Below the pieces are notes generated by a model, which saw only the letters and a program-made list of their open reading frames with translations, was not told where the DNA came from and made no database searches. Shown piece by piece: positions 25,377 to 34,685 of a stretch of 64,000 nucleotides of DNA; the first letter of the stretch is position 1; each line of letters begins with the position of its first letter. The DNA lies in the NCBI GenBank assembly GCA_006226775.1, contig SBGD01000018.1, forward strand, positions 18,243 through 82,242. The letters are read 5' to 3'. Origin of the DNA: Paracoccaceae bacterium. GTDB lineage: Bacteria; Pseudomonadota; Alphaproteobacteria; Rhodobacterales; Rhodobacteraceae. The position numbers and the translations under genes were made by a program.

Positions 25377-26635
25377 CGGTAGAAGTACACACGCTTGCCA
25401 ACGGCTTCCGCATTGTGACCGAGTTCATGCCGGGGCTGGAATCGGCCTCGGTGGGGATCTGGGTCTCGGCCGGGGCCCGGGCCGAACGCGAAGACCAGAA
25501 CGGCATCGCGCATTTCCTTGAGCACATGGCGTTCAAGGGCACCAAAACGCGAAGCGCGCTGCAGATCGCCGAGGCGATCGAGGACGTGGGCGGCTATATC
25601 AACGCCTATACCTCGCGCGAGGTCACGGCCTATTACGCCCGCGTGCTGAAGGGCGACGTGCCGCTGGCAATGGAGGTGGTGGCCGACATCCTGCTCAACC
25701 CGGTGTTCGACCCGCGCGAGATCGAGATCGAGCGCGGGGTCATCCTGCAGGAAATCGGCCAGGCCCATGACACGCCGGACGACGTGATCTTCGACTGGCT
25801 GCAGGAAGCGGCCTATCCCGGCCAGGCGCTGGGCCGGACGATCCTTGGCCCGCCGGAAAAGGTGCAGGGCTTCGGGCGCGAGGACCTGGCGCGATTCGTG
25901 ACCGAGCAATACGGGCCCGACCAGATGATCCTCGCCGCCGCCGGCGCGGTGGATCACGCGGCCCTGGTGCGCCAGGCCGAGGCGCTCTTTGGTCATCTCG
26001 CCCCGCGCGGCCATGACGACGACCCCCCGGCGCGTTTCGGCGGCGGCGAGAGCCGTCACGTCAAGACGCTGGAACAGGCGCATTTCGCCCTGGCGCTGGA
26101 AAGCCCGGGCTACCGCGACGCGGCGATCTATACCGCCCAGGTTTACTCGGTGGCGCTGGGCGGCGGCATGTCCTCGCGGCTATTCCAGGAAATCCGCGAG
26201 AATCGCGGGCTCTGCTACACGATCTTCGCCCAGGCCGGCGCCTATGCCGATACCGGCATGACGACGATCTACGCCGGCACCTCGGGTGCGCAATTGCCGG
26301 AACTGGTGGACCTGACCATCGACGAGATGAAACGCGCCGCCGACGACATGTCCGAGGCCGAAGTCGCCCGCGCCCGCGCGCAGATGAAGGCCGGGCTGCT
26401 GATGGGGCTCGAAAGCCCCTCGAGCCGGGCCGAAAGGCTGGCGCGGATGATCCAGATCTGGGGCCGCGTGCCGGAGCTTTCCGAGACCATCGCCCGCATC
26501 GACGCGGTCAGCGTCCGCGGCGTGCGCGATTTCGCGGGCCAACTGGCGGTCGAGGCCCCGGCGGCCCTGGCGCTCTACGGCCCGGTCGCAAAGGCGCCGG
26601 ACCTCGTCGGCCTCAATGCGCGGCGTGCCGCCTGA
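25373..26635 (+). CDS. M16 family zinc peptidase (mitochondrial processing peptidase-like)
   Basis: 420-residue M16B peptidase related to mitochondrial processing peptidase beta. The inverted zinc motif HFLEH (47-51) and the third ligand Glu127 are in place, and the C-terminal M16 domain carries GGGMSSRLFQEIRENRGLCY. I take the TTG at 25373 as the start because TTGA overlaps the thrC stop and the conserved N-terminus begins at once. Likely a cytoplasmic or periplasmic oligopeptidase; no signal peptide is seen. It overlaps the next gene by one base. Confidence 0.93.
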   Translation: MTVEVHTLANGFRIVTEFMPGLESASVGIWVSAGARAEREDQNGIAHFLEHMAFKGTKTRSALQIAEAIEDVGGYINAYTSREVTAYYARVLKGDVPLAMEVVADILLNPVFDPREIEIERGVILQEIGQAHDTPDDVIFDWLQEAAYPGQALGRTILGPPEKVQGFGREDLARFVTEQYGPDQMILAAAGAVDHAALVRQAEALFGHLAPRGHDDDPPARFGGGESRHVKTLEQAHFALALESPGYRDAAIYTAQVYSVALGGGMSSRLFQEIRENRGLCYTIFAQAGAYADTGMTTIYAGTSGAQLPELVDLTIDEMKRAADDMSEAEVARARAQMKAGLLMGLESPSSRAERLARMIQIWGRVPELSETIARIDAVSVRGVRDFAGQLAVEAPAALALYGPVAKAPDLVGLNARRAA

Positions 26636-27222
26636 TGCTGCTGGCGCGGCGCCGGATACGGCTCGAGACCGACCGTCTCACCCTGCGCGCGCCGGTGCAT
26701 TCCGATCACCGCGACTGGTCCACGCTGCGCGCCGAGAGCCAGGACTTCCTCACCCGGTGGGAGCCGACCTGGGCCGCCGACCACCTCAGCCGCAAGAGCT
26801 TCACCAACCGGGTCTACTGGGCCCAGCGCGCGGTGTCGAACGGCACCGCGCTGCCGCTCTTCCTGATCCGCCGCGCCGATTCGCGCCTGCTCGGCGCCAT
26901 CACGCTGGACAATATCCGCCGCGGCCCGGCCCAGGCCGGCACCCTGGGCTACTGGATCGGCGCCCCCCATGCGCGCCAGGGCTACATGCACGAGGCGATC
27001 CTCGCCCTGGTCCACCACGCCTTCCAGAAGATGGACCTCAGCCGGATCGAGGCCGCCTGCCTGCCGGAAAACACCGCCTCGCGCGGATTGCTGGAACGCG
27101 CCGGCTTCAAATACGAGGGCGTCGCCCAGTCCTACCTGCAGATCAACGGCCGCTGGCGCACCCATGTCCTCTACGCCGCCCTGCGCCTCGACCGCCGCGG
27201 CAAGAGCGATGCGGGCCTCTGA
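26635..27222 (+). CDS. GNAT acetyltransferase, RimJ/RimL type
   Basis: 195-residue N-acetyltransferase with the acetyl-CoA motif region YWIGAPHARQGYMHEAI (about 106-122) and the RimJ-like tail ENTASRGLLERAGFKYEG. RimJ/RimL acetylate N-termini of ribosomal proteins; the substrate here is not known. Its ATG shares one base with the M16 stop codon (TGATG). The gene closes the surf1-thrC-M16-GNAT run; a hairpin follows at 27269-27284. Confidence 0.9.
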   Translation: MLLARRRIRLETDRLTLRAPVHSDHRDWSTLRAESQDFLTRWEPTWAADHLSRKSFTNRVYWAQRAVSNGTALPLFLIRRADSRLLGAITLDNIRRGPAQAGTLGYWIGAPHARQGYMHEAILALVHHAFQKMDLSRIEAACLPENTASRGLLERAGFKYEGVAQSYLQINGRWRTHVLYAALRLDRRGKSDAGL

Positions 27223-27268
27223 AGCGCCCCCTCGCTGCTTCATCTTGCCGATAAACTCCGGGGAGCTC

Positions 27269-27284
27269 GAGGGGCTGGCCCCTC
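27269..27284 (+). terminator. Hairpin after the GNAT gene
   Basis: A compact 7-bp stem GAGGGGC / GCCCCTC with a 2-base loop lies 46 bases after the GNAT stop codon. No T run follows. It may end the thrC operon. Confidence 0.4.
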
Positions 27285-27355
27285 GTCGGCGGAAGCTCAC
27301 AACACGGTGACCGGCCCGCGAATCGCGCTATCCTCGCCACAGGAGGTGCCGCCAG

Positions 27356-28201
27356 ATGTTCCGCTTTTTCCTCACCGCGATTCTGCTGACCGCCAGCCTG
27401 GCCCAGGCCCAGGCCCAGACGCAGGCCCAGTCCCAAAACCGCCGTCCCAGCCATTGCATCGCCATCGCCGATGCCGCGCCGGGGCTGCAATACCTGCACC
27501 GGGCCTCCTGGTCCGATGCGCTGCCGGACTACACCGTGCGGCTGCACTATATCGACCACGCAGCCTTCCTGATCCGCACCCGCGGCGGGCTCAACGTGAT
27601 CACCGATTTCACCGGCTTCATCGGCACCACAAGGATGATCCCCGACGTGGTCACCATGAACCACGCCCATGGCTCGCATTTCACCCCCGCGCCCGATCCG
27701 GCGATCCGCCATGCGCTCAATGGCTGGGGCGCGGGCTATGGCGAGGGGATCGACCACTATCTCGACCTCGGCGAAATGGTGATCCGCAATGTCTCCACCG
27801 ACATCCGCTCGGGCGGCGGGGTGGAACCCAAGGGCAATTCGATCTTCGTCTTCGAGGTCGAGGGGCTCTGCATCGGCCACCTTGGTCATTTGCACCATGA
27901 GCCCGATGCGGCGCAATATGCCGCCCTCGGGCGGCTCGACGTGGTGATGGCGCCGGTGGATGGCGGGCTGACCCTGCCGCTGCCGGTGATGATCAAGACG
28001 CTGAAGCGGCTGAAAAGCTCGGTGGTGATCCCGATGCACTGGTTCTCGGAATTTGCGCTCGCGCGCTTTGCCGAGGGCATGGCGGATGAGTTCGACATCC
28101 TCGATCCCGGAACCTCCTCGATCGAGGTCAGCCTGGCGACGCTGCCCAACCGTCCCACCGTGGTGTTGCTGCGGCCCTCCTGGCTGGTTGACGAAGAGTA
28201 G
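27356..28201 (+). CDS. Secreted metallo-beta-lactamase-fold protein
   Basis: 281 residues with a signal peptide (1 to about 19). A short Gln/Ala-rich stretch (AQAQAQTQAQSQ) follows. The MBL fold is recognised from YIDHAAFLIRT, the metal-site loop MNHAHGSHFT (HxHxSH rather than HxHxDH), LGHLHH near 178 and the late PMHWFSEF. It resembles the UlaG/YcbX-like branch more than true beta-lactamases. AGGAGG lies 9 bases upstream of the ATG. Substrate unknown. It is followed after 46 bases by an FAD-linked dehydrogenase, which may be co-transcribed. Confidence 0.85.
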   Translation: MFRFFLTAILLTASLAQAQAQTQAQSQNRRPSHCIAIADAAPGLQYLHRASWSDALPDYTVRLHYIDHAAFLIRTRGGLNVITDFTGFIGTTRMIPDVVTMNHAHGSHFTPAPDPAIRHALNGWGAGYGEGIDHYLDLGEMVIRNVSTDIRSGGGVEPKGNSIFVFEVEGLCIGHLGHLHHEPDAAQYAALGRLDVVMAPVDGGLTLPLPVMIKTLKRLKSSVVIPMHWFSEFALARFAEGMADEFDILDPGTSSIEVSLATLPNRPTVVLLRPSWLVDEE

Positions 28202-28247
28202 AACCCCGCCGCGCAATGGCGTAGACCGGGCGCGCAGGAGACCCGAC

Positions 28248-29663
28248 ATGCCCGACCTCGCCCCGGCCGATGCCGCTTTTGCCGCGCGCCTTGCGGCGCA
28301 ATTGCCCGCCGACACCCTGAGACCGGCCGAGCCGCGCCATCTCGAAGAGCCGCGCGGCCGCTGGCAGGGCCGGCCCGGGTTTGTCGCCCTGCCGCGCCAC
28401 ACCGGGGAGGTTGCGCAGATCGTCGCCGCCTGCAACGCGGCCCGCGTCGGCCTCGTGCCCTTCGGCGGCGGCACCGGGCTGGTGGGCGGCCAGGTCCAGC
28501 CCGAGGGCCCGCTGCCGCTGGTGCTGTCGCTGGAACGGATGCGCGCCATCCGCGAGGTCTTTGCCGGCGAGAACACCCTGGTGGCCGAGGCCGGCGCGAT
28601 CCTCGCCGATGTCCAGGCCGAGGCCGAGCGGGCCGGTCGGCTGTTTCCCCTGTCGCTGGCCGCCGAGGGCTCGGCCCGGATCGGCGGGTGCCTCTCGACC
28701 AATGCCGGCGGCGTCAACGTTTTGCGCTATGGCAATGCCCGGGCGCTGTGCCTGGGGCTCGAGGCGGTGCTGCCGGACGGTTCGATCTGGCACGGGCTGA
28801 AACGGCTCTACAAGGACAACACCGGCTATGATCTGAAACACCTTCTGATGGGCGCCGAGGGCACGCTCGGCGTGATCACCGCCGCCAGCCTGAAGCTCTC
28901 GCCCCGGCCCGCCACCCGCGGCACCGCGCTGATCCAGGTCACCGACCCGGCGGCGGCACTGGCCCTGCTGGCCCTGGCACGCGACATCGTCGGCGAGGTG
29001 ATTTCCGCCTTCGAGCTGATCAGCCGGATGTCGCTGGATTTCCTGGCCGAGAAACTGCCCGAGATCCGCCAGCCCTTTGCCGAGCGCCCCGCCTGGGTCG
29101 TCCTGATCGAGCTTGGCATGGGCCGGGCTGACGACCCGATGCAGGCGCTGGAGACGATCTTTGCCGAGGCTCTGGAGCAGGACCTGGCGCAGGACGGGGT
29201 GATCGCCCAGAGCGAGGCGCAACGGACAGAGTTCTGGGCCCTGCGCGAGCATATCCCGCTGGCCAACCGCGCGGTGGGGGCGGTCTTGTCGCATGACATC
29301 GCCCTGCCGCTGAGCCTGGTGCCCGAGTTCATTGCCCGCGGCCCCGAGGTACTGCGCGCCTTCGGCGACCTGAGAATCAATTGTTTCGGCCATTTGGGCG
29401 ACGGCAACCTGCATTACAACGTCTTTCCCCCGGCGGGGCGGGCCAAGGCCGACTACGCCGACCAAGGCGCCGATATCCAGCGCGCGGTGCATGACCTCTG
29501 CGTCGGGATGGGCGGGTCGTTCAGCGCCGAACACGGCGTCGGGCGGCTGAAGGTGGGCGATCTCGAACGCTATGGCGATCCGGCGAAACTGGCGGCGATG
29601 CGGGCGATCAAGGCGGCGCTCGATCCCGGGGGCATCATGAACCCCGGCGCCGTGCTGCGCTGA
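28248..29663 (+). CDS. FAD-linked 2-hydroxyacid dehydrogenase (GlcD / D-lactate dehydrogenase type)
   Basis: 471-residue flavoprotein of the FAD-binding type 4 / vanillyl-alcohol-oxidase superfamily. The FAD-binding stretch is VPFGGGTGLVGG (70-81), and the C-terminal domain has CFGHLGDGNLHYN and FSAEHGVGR, with histidines typical for 2-hydroxyacid substrates. Candidate substrates are D-lactate, glycolate or D-2-hydroxyglutarate; no glcE/glcF genes adjoin, so a glycolate oxidase complex is less likely. AGGAG 8 bases upstream sets the start at 28248. A bipartite palindromic repeat follows 10 bases after the stop. Confidence 0.92.
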   Translation: MPDLAPADAAFAARLAAQLPADTLRPAEPRHLEEPRGRWQGRPGFVALPRHTGEVAQIVAACNAARVGLVPFGGGTGLVGGQVQPEGPLPLVLSLERMRAIREVFAGENTLVAEAGAILADVQAEAERAGRLFPLSLAAEGSARIGGCLSTNAGGVNVLRYGNARALCLGLEAVLPDGSIWHGLKRLYKDNTGYDLKHLLMGAEGTLGVITAASLKLSPRPATRGTALIQVTDPAAALALLALARDIVGEVISAFELISRMSLDFLAEKLPEIRQPFAERPAWVVLIELGMGRADDPMQALETIFAEALEQDLAQDGVIAQSEAQRTEFWALREHIPLANRAVGAVLSHDIALPLSLVPEFIARGPEVLRAFGDLRINCFGHLGDGNLHYNVFPPAGRAKADYADQGADIQRAVHDLCVGMGGSFSAEHGVGRLKVGDLERYGDPAKLAAMRAIKAALDPGGIMNPGAVLR

Positions 29664-29673
29664 GGCCGGGGCG

Positions 29674-29715
29674 CCGATCCATCAATGGATCGGTCCCGAT
29701 CTGTCAACAGATCGG
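29674..29715. repeat. Third copy of the bipartite double-palindrome repeat
   Basis: Palindrome A (29674-29693) and palindrome B (29696-29715), 2 bases apart, match the two copies at 10856-10967 except in the central YR bases. It starts 10 bases after the dehydrogenase stop codon. Confidence 0.85.
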
Positions 29716-29788
29716 CCCCGCCCCCGGGCGGCGCGACGATTGCGCCCGGCGTGTTGCGCTTGGGCAGAACCTGTCTTAGATCACCCCC

Positions 29789-30310
29789 ATGAAACGCCCT
29801 ATCCTCATCCATCCCGACCCGCGGCTCAAGAAGATCTGCGCGCCGGTGGCCGACCTCTCGGACGAGTTGCGCCTGCTGGCCGACGACATGCTGGAAACCA
29901 TGTATGCCGCACCGGGCATCGGGCTGGCGGCGCCGCAGGTGGGGGTGCTGGACCGGCTGATCGTGCTCGACTGCGAAAAGGACGAGACCGCGCCGCCCAA
30001 ACCGATGGTGATGTTCAACCCCGAGGTCACCGCCGCCTCGGACGAGACGAACACCTACGAGGAAGGCTGCCTGTCGATCCCCGAGCAATATGCCGATGTG
30101 ACCCGCCCCGCCGGGGTCCAGGTGCGCTGGCTCGACCGCGATGGCGCCCTGCAGGAGCAGGAGTTCGGTGGCCTTTGGGCGACCTGCGTGCAGCACGAGA
30201 TCGACCACCTCGACGGCAAGCTCTTCATCGACTATCTCACGCCGCTGAAACGCCAGTTGATCACCCGCAAGATGCAGAAGCTCAAGCGCGAAAAGGCGCG
30301 CGAGGGGTGA
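29789..30310 (+). CDS. def: Peptide deformylase 1 (canonical)
   Basis: 173-residue metallo-enzyme that removes the N-formyl group from nascent proteins. All three deformylase motifs are canonical: GIGLAAPQVG (43-52), EEGCLSIP with metal ligand Cys94, and QHEIDHLDG with metal ligands His136 and His140 and catalytic Glu137. It is first of three tandem deformylase-like genes before fmt. The stop codon overlaps the GTG of the next gene. Confidence 0.97.
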   Translation: MKRPILIHPDPRLKKICAPVADLSDELRLLADDMLETMYAAPGIGLAAPQVGVLDRLIVLDCEKDETAPPKPMVMFNPEVTAASDETNTYEEGCLSIPEQYADVTRPAGVQVRWLDRDGALQEQEFGGLWATCVQHEIDHLDGKLFIDYLTPLKRQLITRKMQKLKREKAREG

Positions 30311-30807
30311 GCCTGCGGCCGATCCTGACCTGGCCGGACCCGGTTCTGCGGAAGGTTTGTGCGCCCGCGACCGGCGCCCTTGGCGCGCTGGTGGATGATC
30401 TCTTCGACACCATGTATGCCGCCCCGGGCCGCGGTCTGGCGGCGCCGCAGATCGGCGTGGCGCTGCGGGTCTTCGTGATCGATTGCGGCTGGAAAGAGGG
30501 CGCGCCCGCGCCGCTGGCCTGCATCAACCCCGAGATCCTGGCGGCCTCCGAGGCGCTGGCCGGTGGCGAGGAGGCGTGTCTCTCGATCCCCGGCGTCGCC
30601 GCCGAGGTGCTCCGCCCGGCCGAGATCACCCTGCGGTTCCTCGACCGGGAGGGCGCAGTGCGCGAGCGGCATCTGACCGGCATCGAGGCGAAATGCGCCC
30701 AGCACGAGCTCGATCATCTCGACGGCAAGGTGATCTTCGACCGGCTGCCCCGCGACGCCGCCGAGCGGCTGGAGACAACCTATCGCGCGGCGCTGCCGAT
30801 CCGTTGA
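30307..30807 (+). CDS. Peptide deformylase 2 (paralogue)
   Basis: 166-residue paralogue beginning with GTG that overlaps the first def stop as GTGA. The motifs are GRGLAAPQIG (Ile to Arg), EEACLSIPG (Gly to Ala, metal ligand Cys91 kept) and QHELDHLDG (His133, Glu134, His137 kept). The residues needed for catalysis are all present, so it may be active, with altered substrate pocket. The stop codon lies inside a hairpin related to the dispersed palindrome A (30796-30815). Confidence 0.93.
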   Translation: MSLRPILTWPDPVLRKVCAPATGALGALVDDLFDTMYAAPGRGLAAPQIGVALRVFVIDCGWKEGAPAPLACINPEILAASEALAGGEEACLSIPGVAAEVLRPAEITLRFLDREGAVRERHLTGIEAKCAQHELDHLDGKVIFDRLPRDAAERLETTYRAALPIR

Positions 30808-30825
30808 GGGATCGGCGTCTTTTTC
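30796..30825 (+). terminator. Terminator over the end of deformylase gene 2, built from a repeat-like palindrome
   Basis: CCGATCC-N6-GGATCGG (30796-30815) is a 7-bp stem that contains the stop codon of the preceding gene, followed after three bases by a T run (CTTTTT). It differs from palindrome A of the dispersed repeat at two positions. It should end the def1-def2 transcript, leaving the third deformylase gene with its own promoter. Confidence 0.65.
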
Positions 30826-31208
30826 TGCAAGGATCGAGAGCTGCGGCAGGGCCATGGGCGGAGAGCGCGAAGACGACTGGTTGAAGCGGCGAATATCGCT
30901 CAGAGCGGCCCTTCGGTCTGAACCGGGCACAAGCCGCGCATCGACGGGCCGCGGTGCGGCGATCCAACCTCCCCGCTACAGCGCTTTATGGTTGCCACCC
31001 CGCAGAAGCTCCCGGCCTTGCGCTGATACCAGCCATATCGCCGTGCCGTGGGGGCGGCCCGTCGATGCGCGGCGGCCTGCGGCCTTGAGTCCGCGCGGGG
31101 GCTGAGCGCCGGTGGTCGGACTTGGGCCATTCCTGTTCGGCGATCCAGCCTTGGCGCATCCCGCATAGGGGCTTGCGGCACACCCATCGCTGGCCTAACT
31201 CCGGCCTC
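30808..31208. other. 400-bp gap with a perfect 20-bp inverted repeat, no gene recognised
   Basis: Apart from the terminator, no convincing gene is present on either strand. GCCGCGCATCGACGGGCCGC (30933-30952) returns as its exact reverse complement at 31054-31073, and weaker complementarity continues inward (CGGCGAT against ATCGCCG), so the 141-base segment could fold into one long hairpin. The composition resembles decayed intergenic DNA. It may hold a structured RNA, remnants of an element, or the promoter for the third deformylase gene. Confidence 0.5.
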
Positions 31209-31700
31209 ATGACTCGCACAGTGATCCCCTGGCCTGACAAGCGCCTGCGCACCCCCGCCGACCCGGTGAGTGAGATCACCGACGCCCATCGCATCCTCTG
31301 GGAGCAGATGATCGATGTCATGGAGGCCATGCCCGGCGTCGGCCTGGCTGCGCCACAACTGGGCGAGATGGTCCGCCTGGCCGTCGTCGATGCCTCGGAG
31401 GCGCGAGGCAAGGTCATCCGCATGGCCAACCCGGAGGTGCTGCATGCCTCGGTGCAGCTGCGCGAGCACGAGGAAGCCAGCCCGAACCTGCCCGGCGTCT
31501 CGGCCCGGATCAAGCGGCCCCGGGCGGTGACGGTGCGGTTCCTGAACGAACATGGCGAGATCGAGGAGCGCGACCTGGTCGGCCTCTGGGCGACCTCGGT
31601 CCAGCACCAGATCGACCACCTGGAGGGCCGAATGTATTTCGACCGGCTGAGCAAGGTCAAACGCGACATGCTGCTGCGCAAGGCGAGGAAACTGGCATGA
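31209..31700 (+). CDS. Deformylase-like protein 3 with altered catalytic residues
   Basis: 163-residue member of the deformylase family that keeps motif 1 ([10 protein letters not shown], 43-52) but has lost essential residues. Motif 2 reads EEASPNLPG, so the metal-binding Cys is Ser91; motif 3 reads QHQIDHLEG, so the catalytic Glu is Gln134, although His133 and His137 remain. The frame is intact and overlaps fmt by 4 bases (ATGA), so it is not a decaying pseudogene. It is probably catalytically inactive for deformylation; possible roles are binding of formyl-Met peptides or of the active paralogues (inference). Its start at 31209 is the first ATG giving the family N-terminus. Confidence 0.9.
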   Translation: MTRTVIPWPDKRLRTPADPVSEITDAHRILWEQMIDVMEAMPGVGLAAPQLGEMVRLAVVDASEARGKVIRMANPEVLHASVQLREHEEASPNLPGVSARIKRPRAVTVRFLNEHGEIEERDLVGLWATSVQHQIDHLEGRMYFDRLSKVKRDMLLRKARKLA

Positions 31701-32611
31701 GATTGGTCTTCATGGGCACGCCGGAGTTCTCCGTCCCGGTGCTGGATGCGCTGGTCGAGGCGGGCCACGAGATCGCCGCGGTCTATTGCCAGCCGCCGCG
31801 CCCGGCGGGCCGCGGCAAGAAGGACCGCCCGACACCGGTGCACGCGCGCGCGCAGGCGCTGGGGCTCGAGGTGCGCCACCCGAAGTCGCTGAAATCCTCG
31901 GACGAGCAGGCCGATTTCGCCGCGCTGGACGCCGATCTTGCGGTGGTGGTGGCCTATGGGCTGATCCTGCCGCAGGCGGTGCTGGATGCGCCGCGCCGGG
32001 GCTGTCTCAACATCCATGCCTCGCTCTTGCCACGCTGGCGCGGGGCGGCGCCGATCCACCGGGCGATCATGGCCGGGGATGCACAGACCGGCGTCTGCAT
32101 CATGCAGATGGAGGCCGGGCTCGACACCGGGCCGGTTCTGCTGCGCGAGGCCGAGCCGATCGGGCCGCGCGATACCACGGCGCTCTTGCACGACCGGCTG
32201 AGCAGCCTGGGCGCAAGGCTGATTGTCGAGGCGCTGGCGCGGCTCGACACCCTGACGCCCGAGCCGCAGCCCGAACAGGGCGTGACCTATGCCCAGAAGA
32301 TCGACAAGGCGGAAGCGGCGATCGACTGGACGCGCAGCGCCTCGGAGGTCGACCGCCAGATCCGCGGATTGTCGCCCTTTCCCGGCGCCTGGACCACGGC
32401 GGGCGAAAGCCGGGTGAAATGCCTGATGTCGGAGCTGGCCGCGGGGCAGGGGGCGCCGGGCCGCGTGCTGGACGCGGCGCTGACCGTGGCCTGCGGCAGC
32501 GGCGCGGTGCGGCTTCTGCGCTTGCAGCGGGCGGGCAGGGCGGCGCAGGATGCCGAAACCTTCCTGCGCGGCATGGCCTTGCCCGCGGGCACGCAACTGG
32601 GAGAGCGCTGA
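31697..32611 (+). CDS. fmt: Methionyl-tRNA formyltransferase
   Basis: 304-residue enzyme that formylates initiator Met-tRNA using 10-formyl-tetrahydrofolate. The catalytic region [20 protein letters not shown] holds the conserved Asn and His, and DTG follows. The C-terminal tRNA-binding domain (about 205-304) is complete. It overlaps deformylase-like gene 3 by 4 bases, and the small membrane protein gene by 1 base, so the last three genes are coupled. Its pairing with deformylase reflects the shared pathway. Confidence 0.97.
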   Translation: MRLVFMGTPEFSVPVLDALVEAGHEIAAVYCQPPRPAGRGKKDRPTPVHARAQALGLEVRHPKSLKSSDEQADFAALDADLAVVVAYGLILPQAVLDAPRRGCLNIHASLLPRWRGAAPIHRAIMAGDAQTGVCIMQMEAGLDTGPVLLREAEPIGPRDTTALLHDRLSSLGARLIVEALARLDTLTPEPQPEQGVTYAQKIDKAEAAIDWTRSASEVDRQIRGLSPFPGAWTTAGESRVKCLMSELAAGQGAPGRVLDAALTVACGSGAVRLLRLQRAGRAAQDAETFLRGMALPAGTQLGER

Positions 32612-32847
32612 TGTTTCCGGTCCTGATCGGCACGGTGGTGATTGCCGGCATCGTCGGCTATGCCGCCGAGAAATCCGGCTTCACCCACAATGGCTATGTC
32701 CAGAGCATCATCATCTGCGTCGGCGGGGCGTTCCTGTTCTACTTCGTTCGGGTGATGTTCGGCATCGGCTTCTCCTCGCCGGGGCTGAACGCCATCCTGT
32801 CCTCGATCGGCGCGCTGATCATCGTGCCGACCCATTGGCGCAGGTGA
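32611..32847 (+). CDS. Small GlsB/YeaQ-like membrane protein
   Basis: 78 residues with three hydrophobic segments (about 3-19, 31-49 and 58-74), glycine-rich, resembling the transglycosylase-associated (GlsB/YeaQ/YmgE) family in size and layout. The start codon shares one base with the fmt stop (TGATG). Function unknown. It ends just before a structured, convergent intergenic region. Confidence 0.65.
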   Translation: MFPVLIGTVVIAGIVGYAAEKSGFTHNGYVQSIIICVGGAFLFYFVRVMFGIGFSSPGLNAILSSIGALIIVPTHWRR

Positions 32848-32871
32848 GCGGCGCCCCGCGTCAGCGGCGAC

Positions 32872-32929
32872 CGCTCCTCCGCCGTTTCCGGCGTCCTCGC
32901 GAGGAAAGCCCGCAAGGGCTTGAGGAGCG
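32872..32929. repeat. Branched hairpin element between convergent genes (family 3 copy)
   Basis: Outer arms CGCTCCTC (32872-32879) and GAGGAGCG (32922-32929) enclose two smaller hairpins, CCTCGCGAGG and GCCCGCAAGGGC, giving a three-way junction. The right part (GAGGAAAGCCCGCAAGGGC, 32901-32919) recurs at 41349-41367. It may terminate both converging transcripts. Confidence 0.55.
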
Positions 32930-32937
32930 ACCTTCGT

Positions 32938-34509
<1,572 letters not shown>

Positions 34510-34559
34510 GATCTTGGCTCTCTTGAAAAGTTCTCCGGAGTTCGGGCGCGAACATGCCT

Positions 34560-34595
34560 CCTCTGAGCGGTCGCGCCGAAAGGCACGCTCAGAGG
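34560..34595 (-). promoter_or_regulatory. Attenuator hairpin between leuL and leuA
   Basis: A perfect 10-bp stem (minus strand CCTCTGAGCG / CGCTCAGAGG) encloses a nested 3-bp stem. The 5' arm contains the last Leu codon and the TGA stop of leuL, so ribosomes stalled at the leucine codons or paused at the stop would change its folding. No strong T run follows directly, so the final output (termination, or access to ribosome-binding sites) is not clear from sequence. Confidence 0.65.
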
Positions 34596-34678
34596 CGGAC
34601 TAGGAGAAGGAGCAGGCCAAGCGACGCCACCGCACGCGGGGTGCGGTTCAGGGTCGCGATATGGGCCTTGGTCAACAT
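34589..34678 (-). CDS. leuL: leu leader peptide
   Basis: 29-residue peptide ending GLLLLLVRL, with five consecutive leucine codons (CTG CTC CTT CTC CTA) and further Leu at positions 20 and 29. It ends 79 bases upstream of leuA, and its stop codon lies in the attenuator stem. Codon choice includes CTA and CTT, which are rare here. No Shine-Dalgarno sequence is present: a -10-like TATAGT ends 7 bases before the ATG, so the mRNA probably starts at or next to the AUG (leaderless). This is the classic layout of amino-acid attenuation. Confidence 0.85.
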   Translation of the reverse strand: MLTKAHIATLNRTPRAVASLGLLLLLVRL

Positions 34679-34685
34679 GCGCCGG

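Noticed and set aside
30808..31208. Known small RNA (6S, SRP RNA, RNase P RNA or tmRNA) in the gap
   Set aside because: None of the conserved sequence blocks of these RNAs is present.
31209..31700. Pseudogene call for the third deformylase
   Set aside because: The frame is complete, starts and ends in register with fmt and keeps the fold residues; loss is limited to catalytic positions.
34526..34545. GTTC-N6-GTTC upstream of leuA, resembling the alphaproteobacterial LexA box
   Set aside because: The LexA consensus needs GTTC-N7-GTTC; spacing is one base short, and leuA is not an SOS gene.
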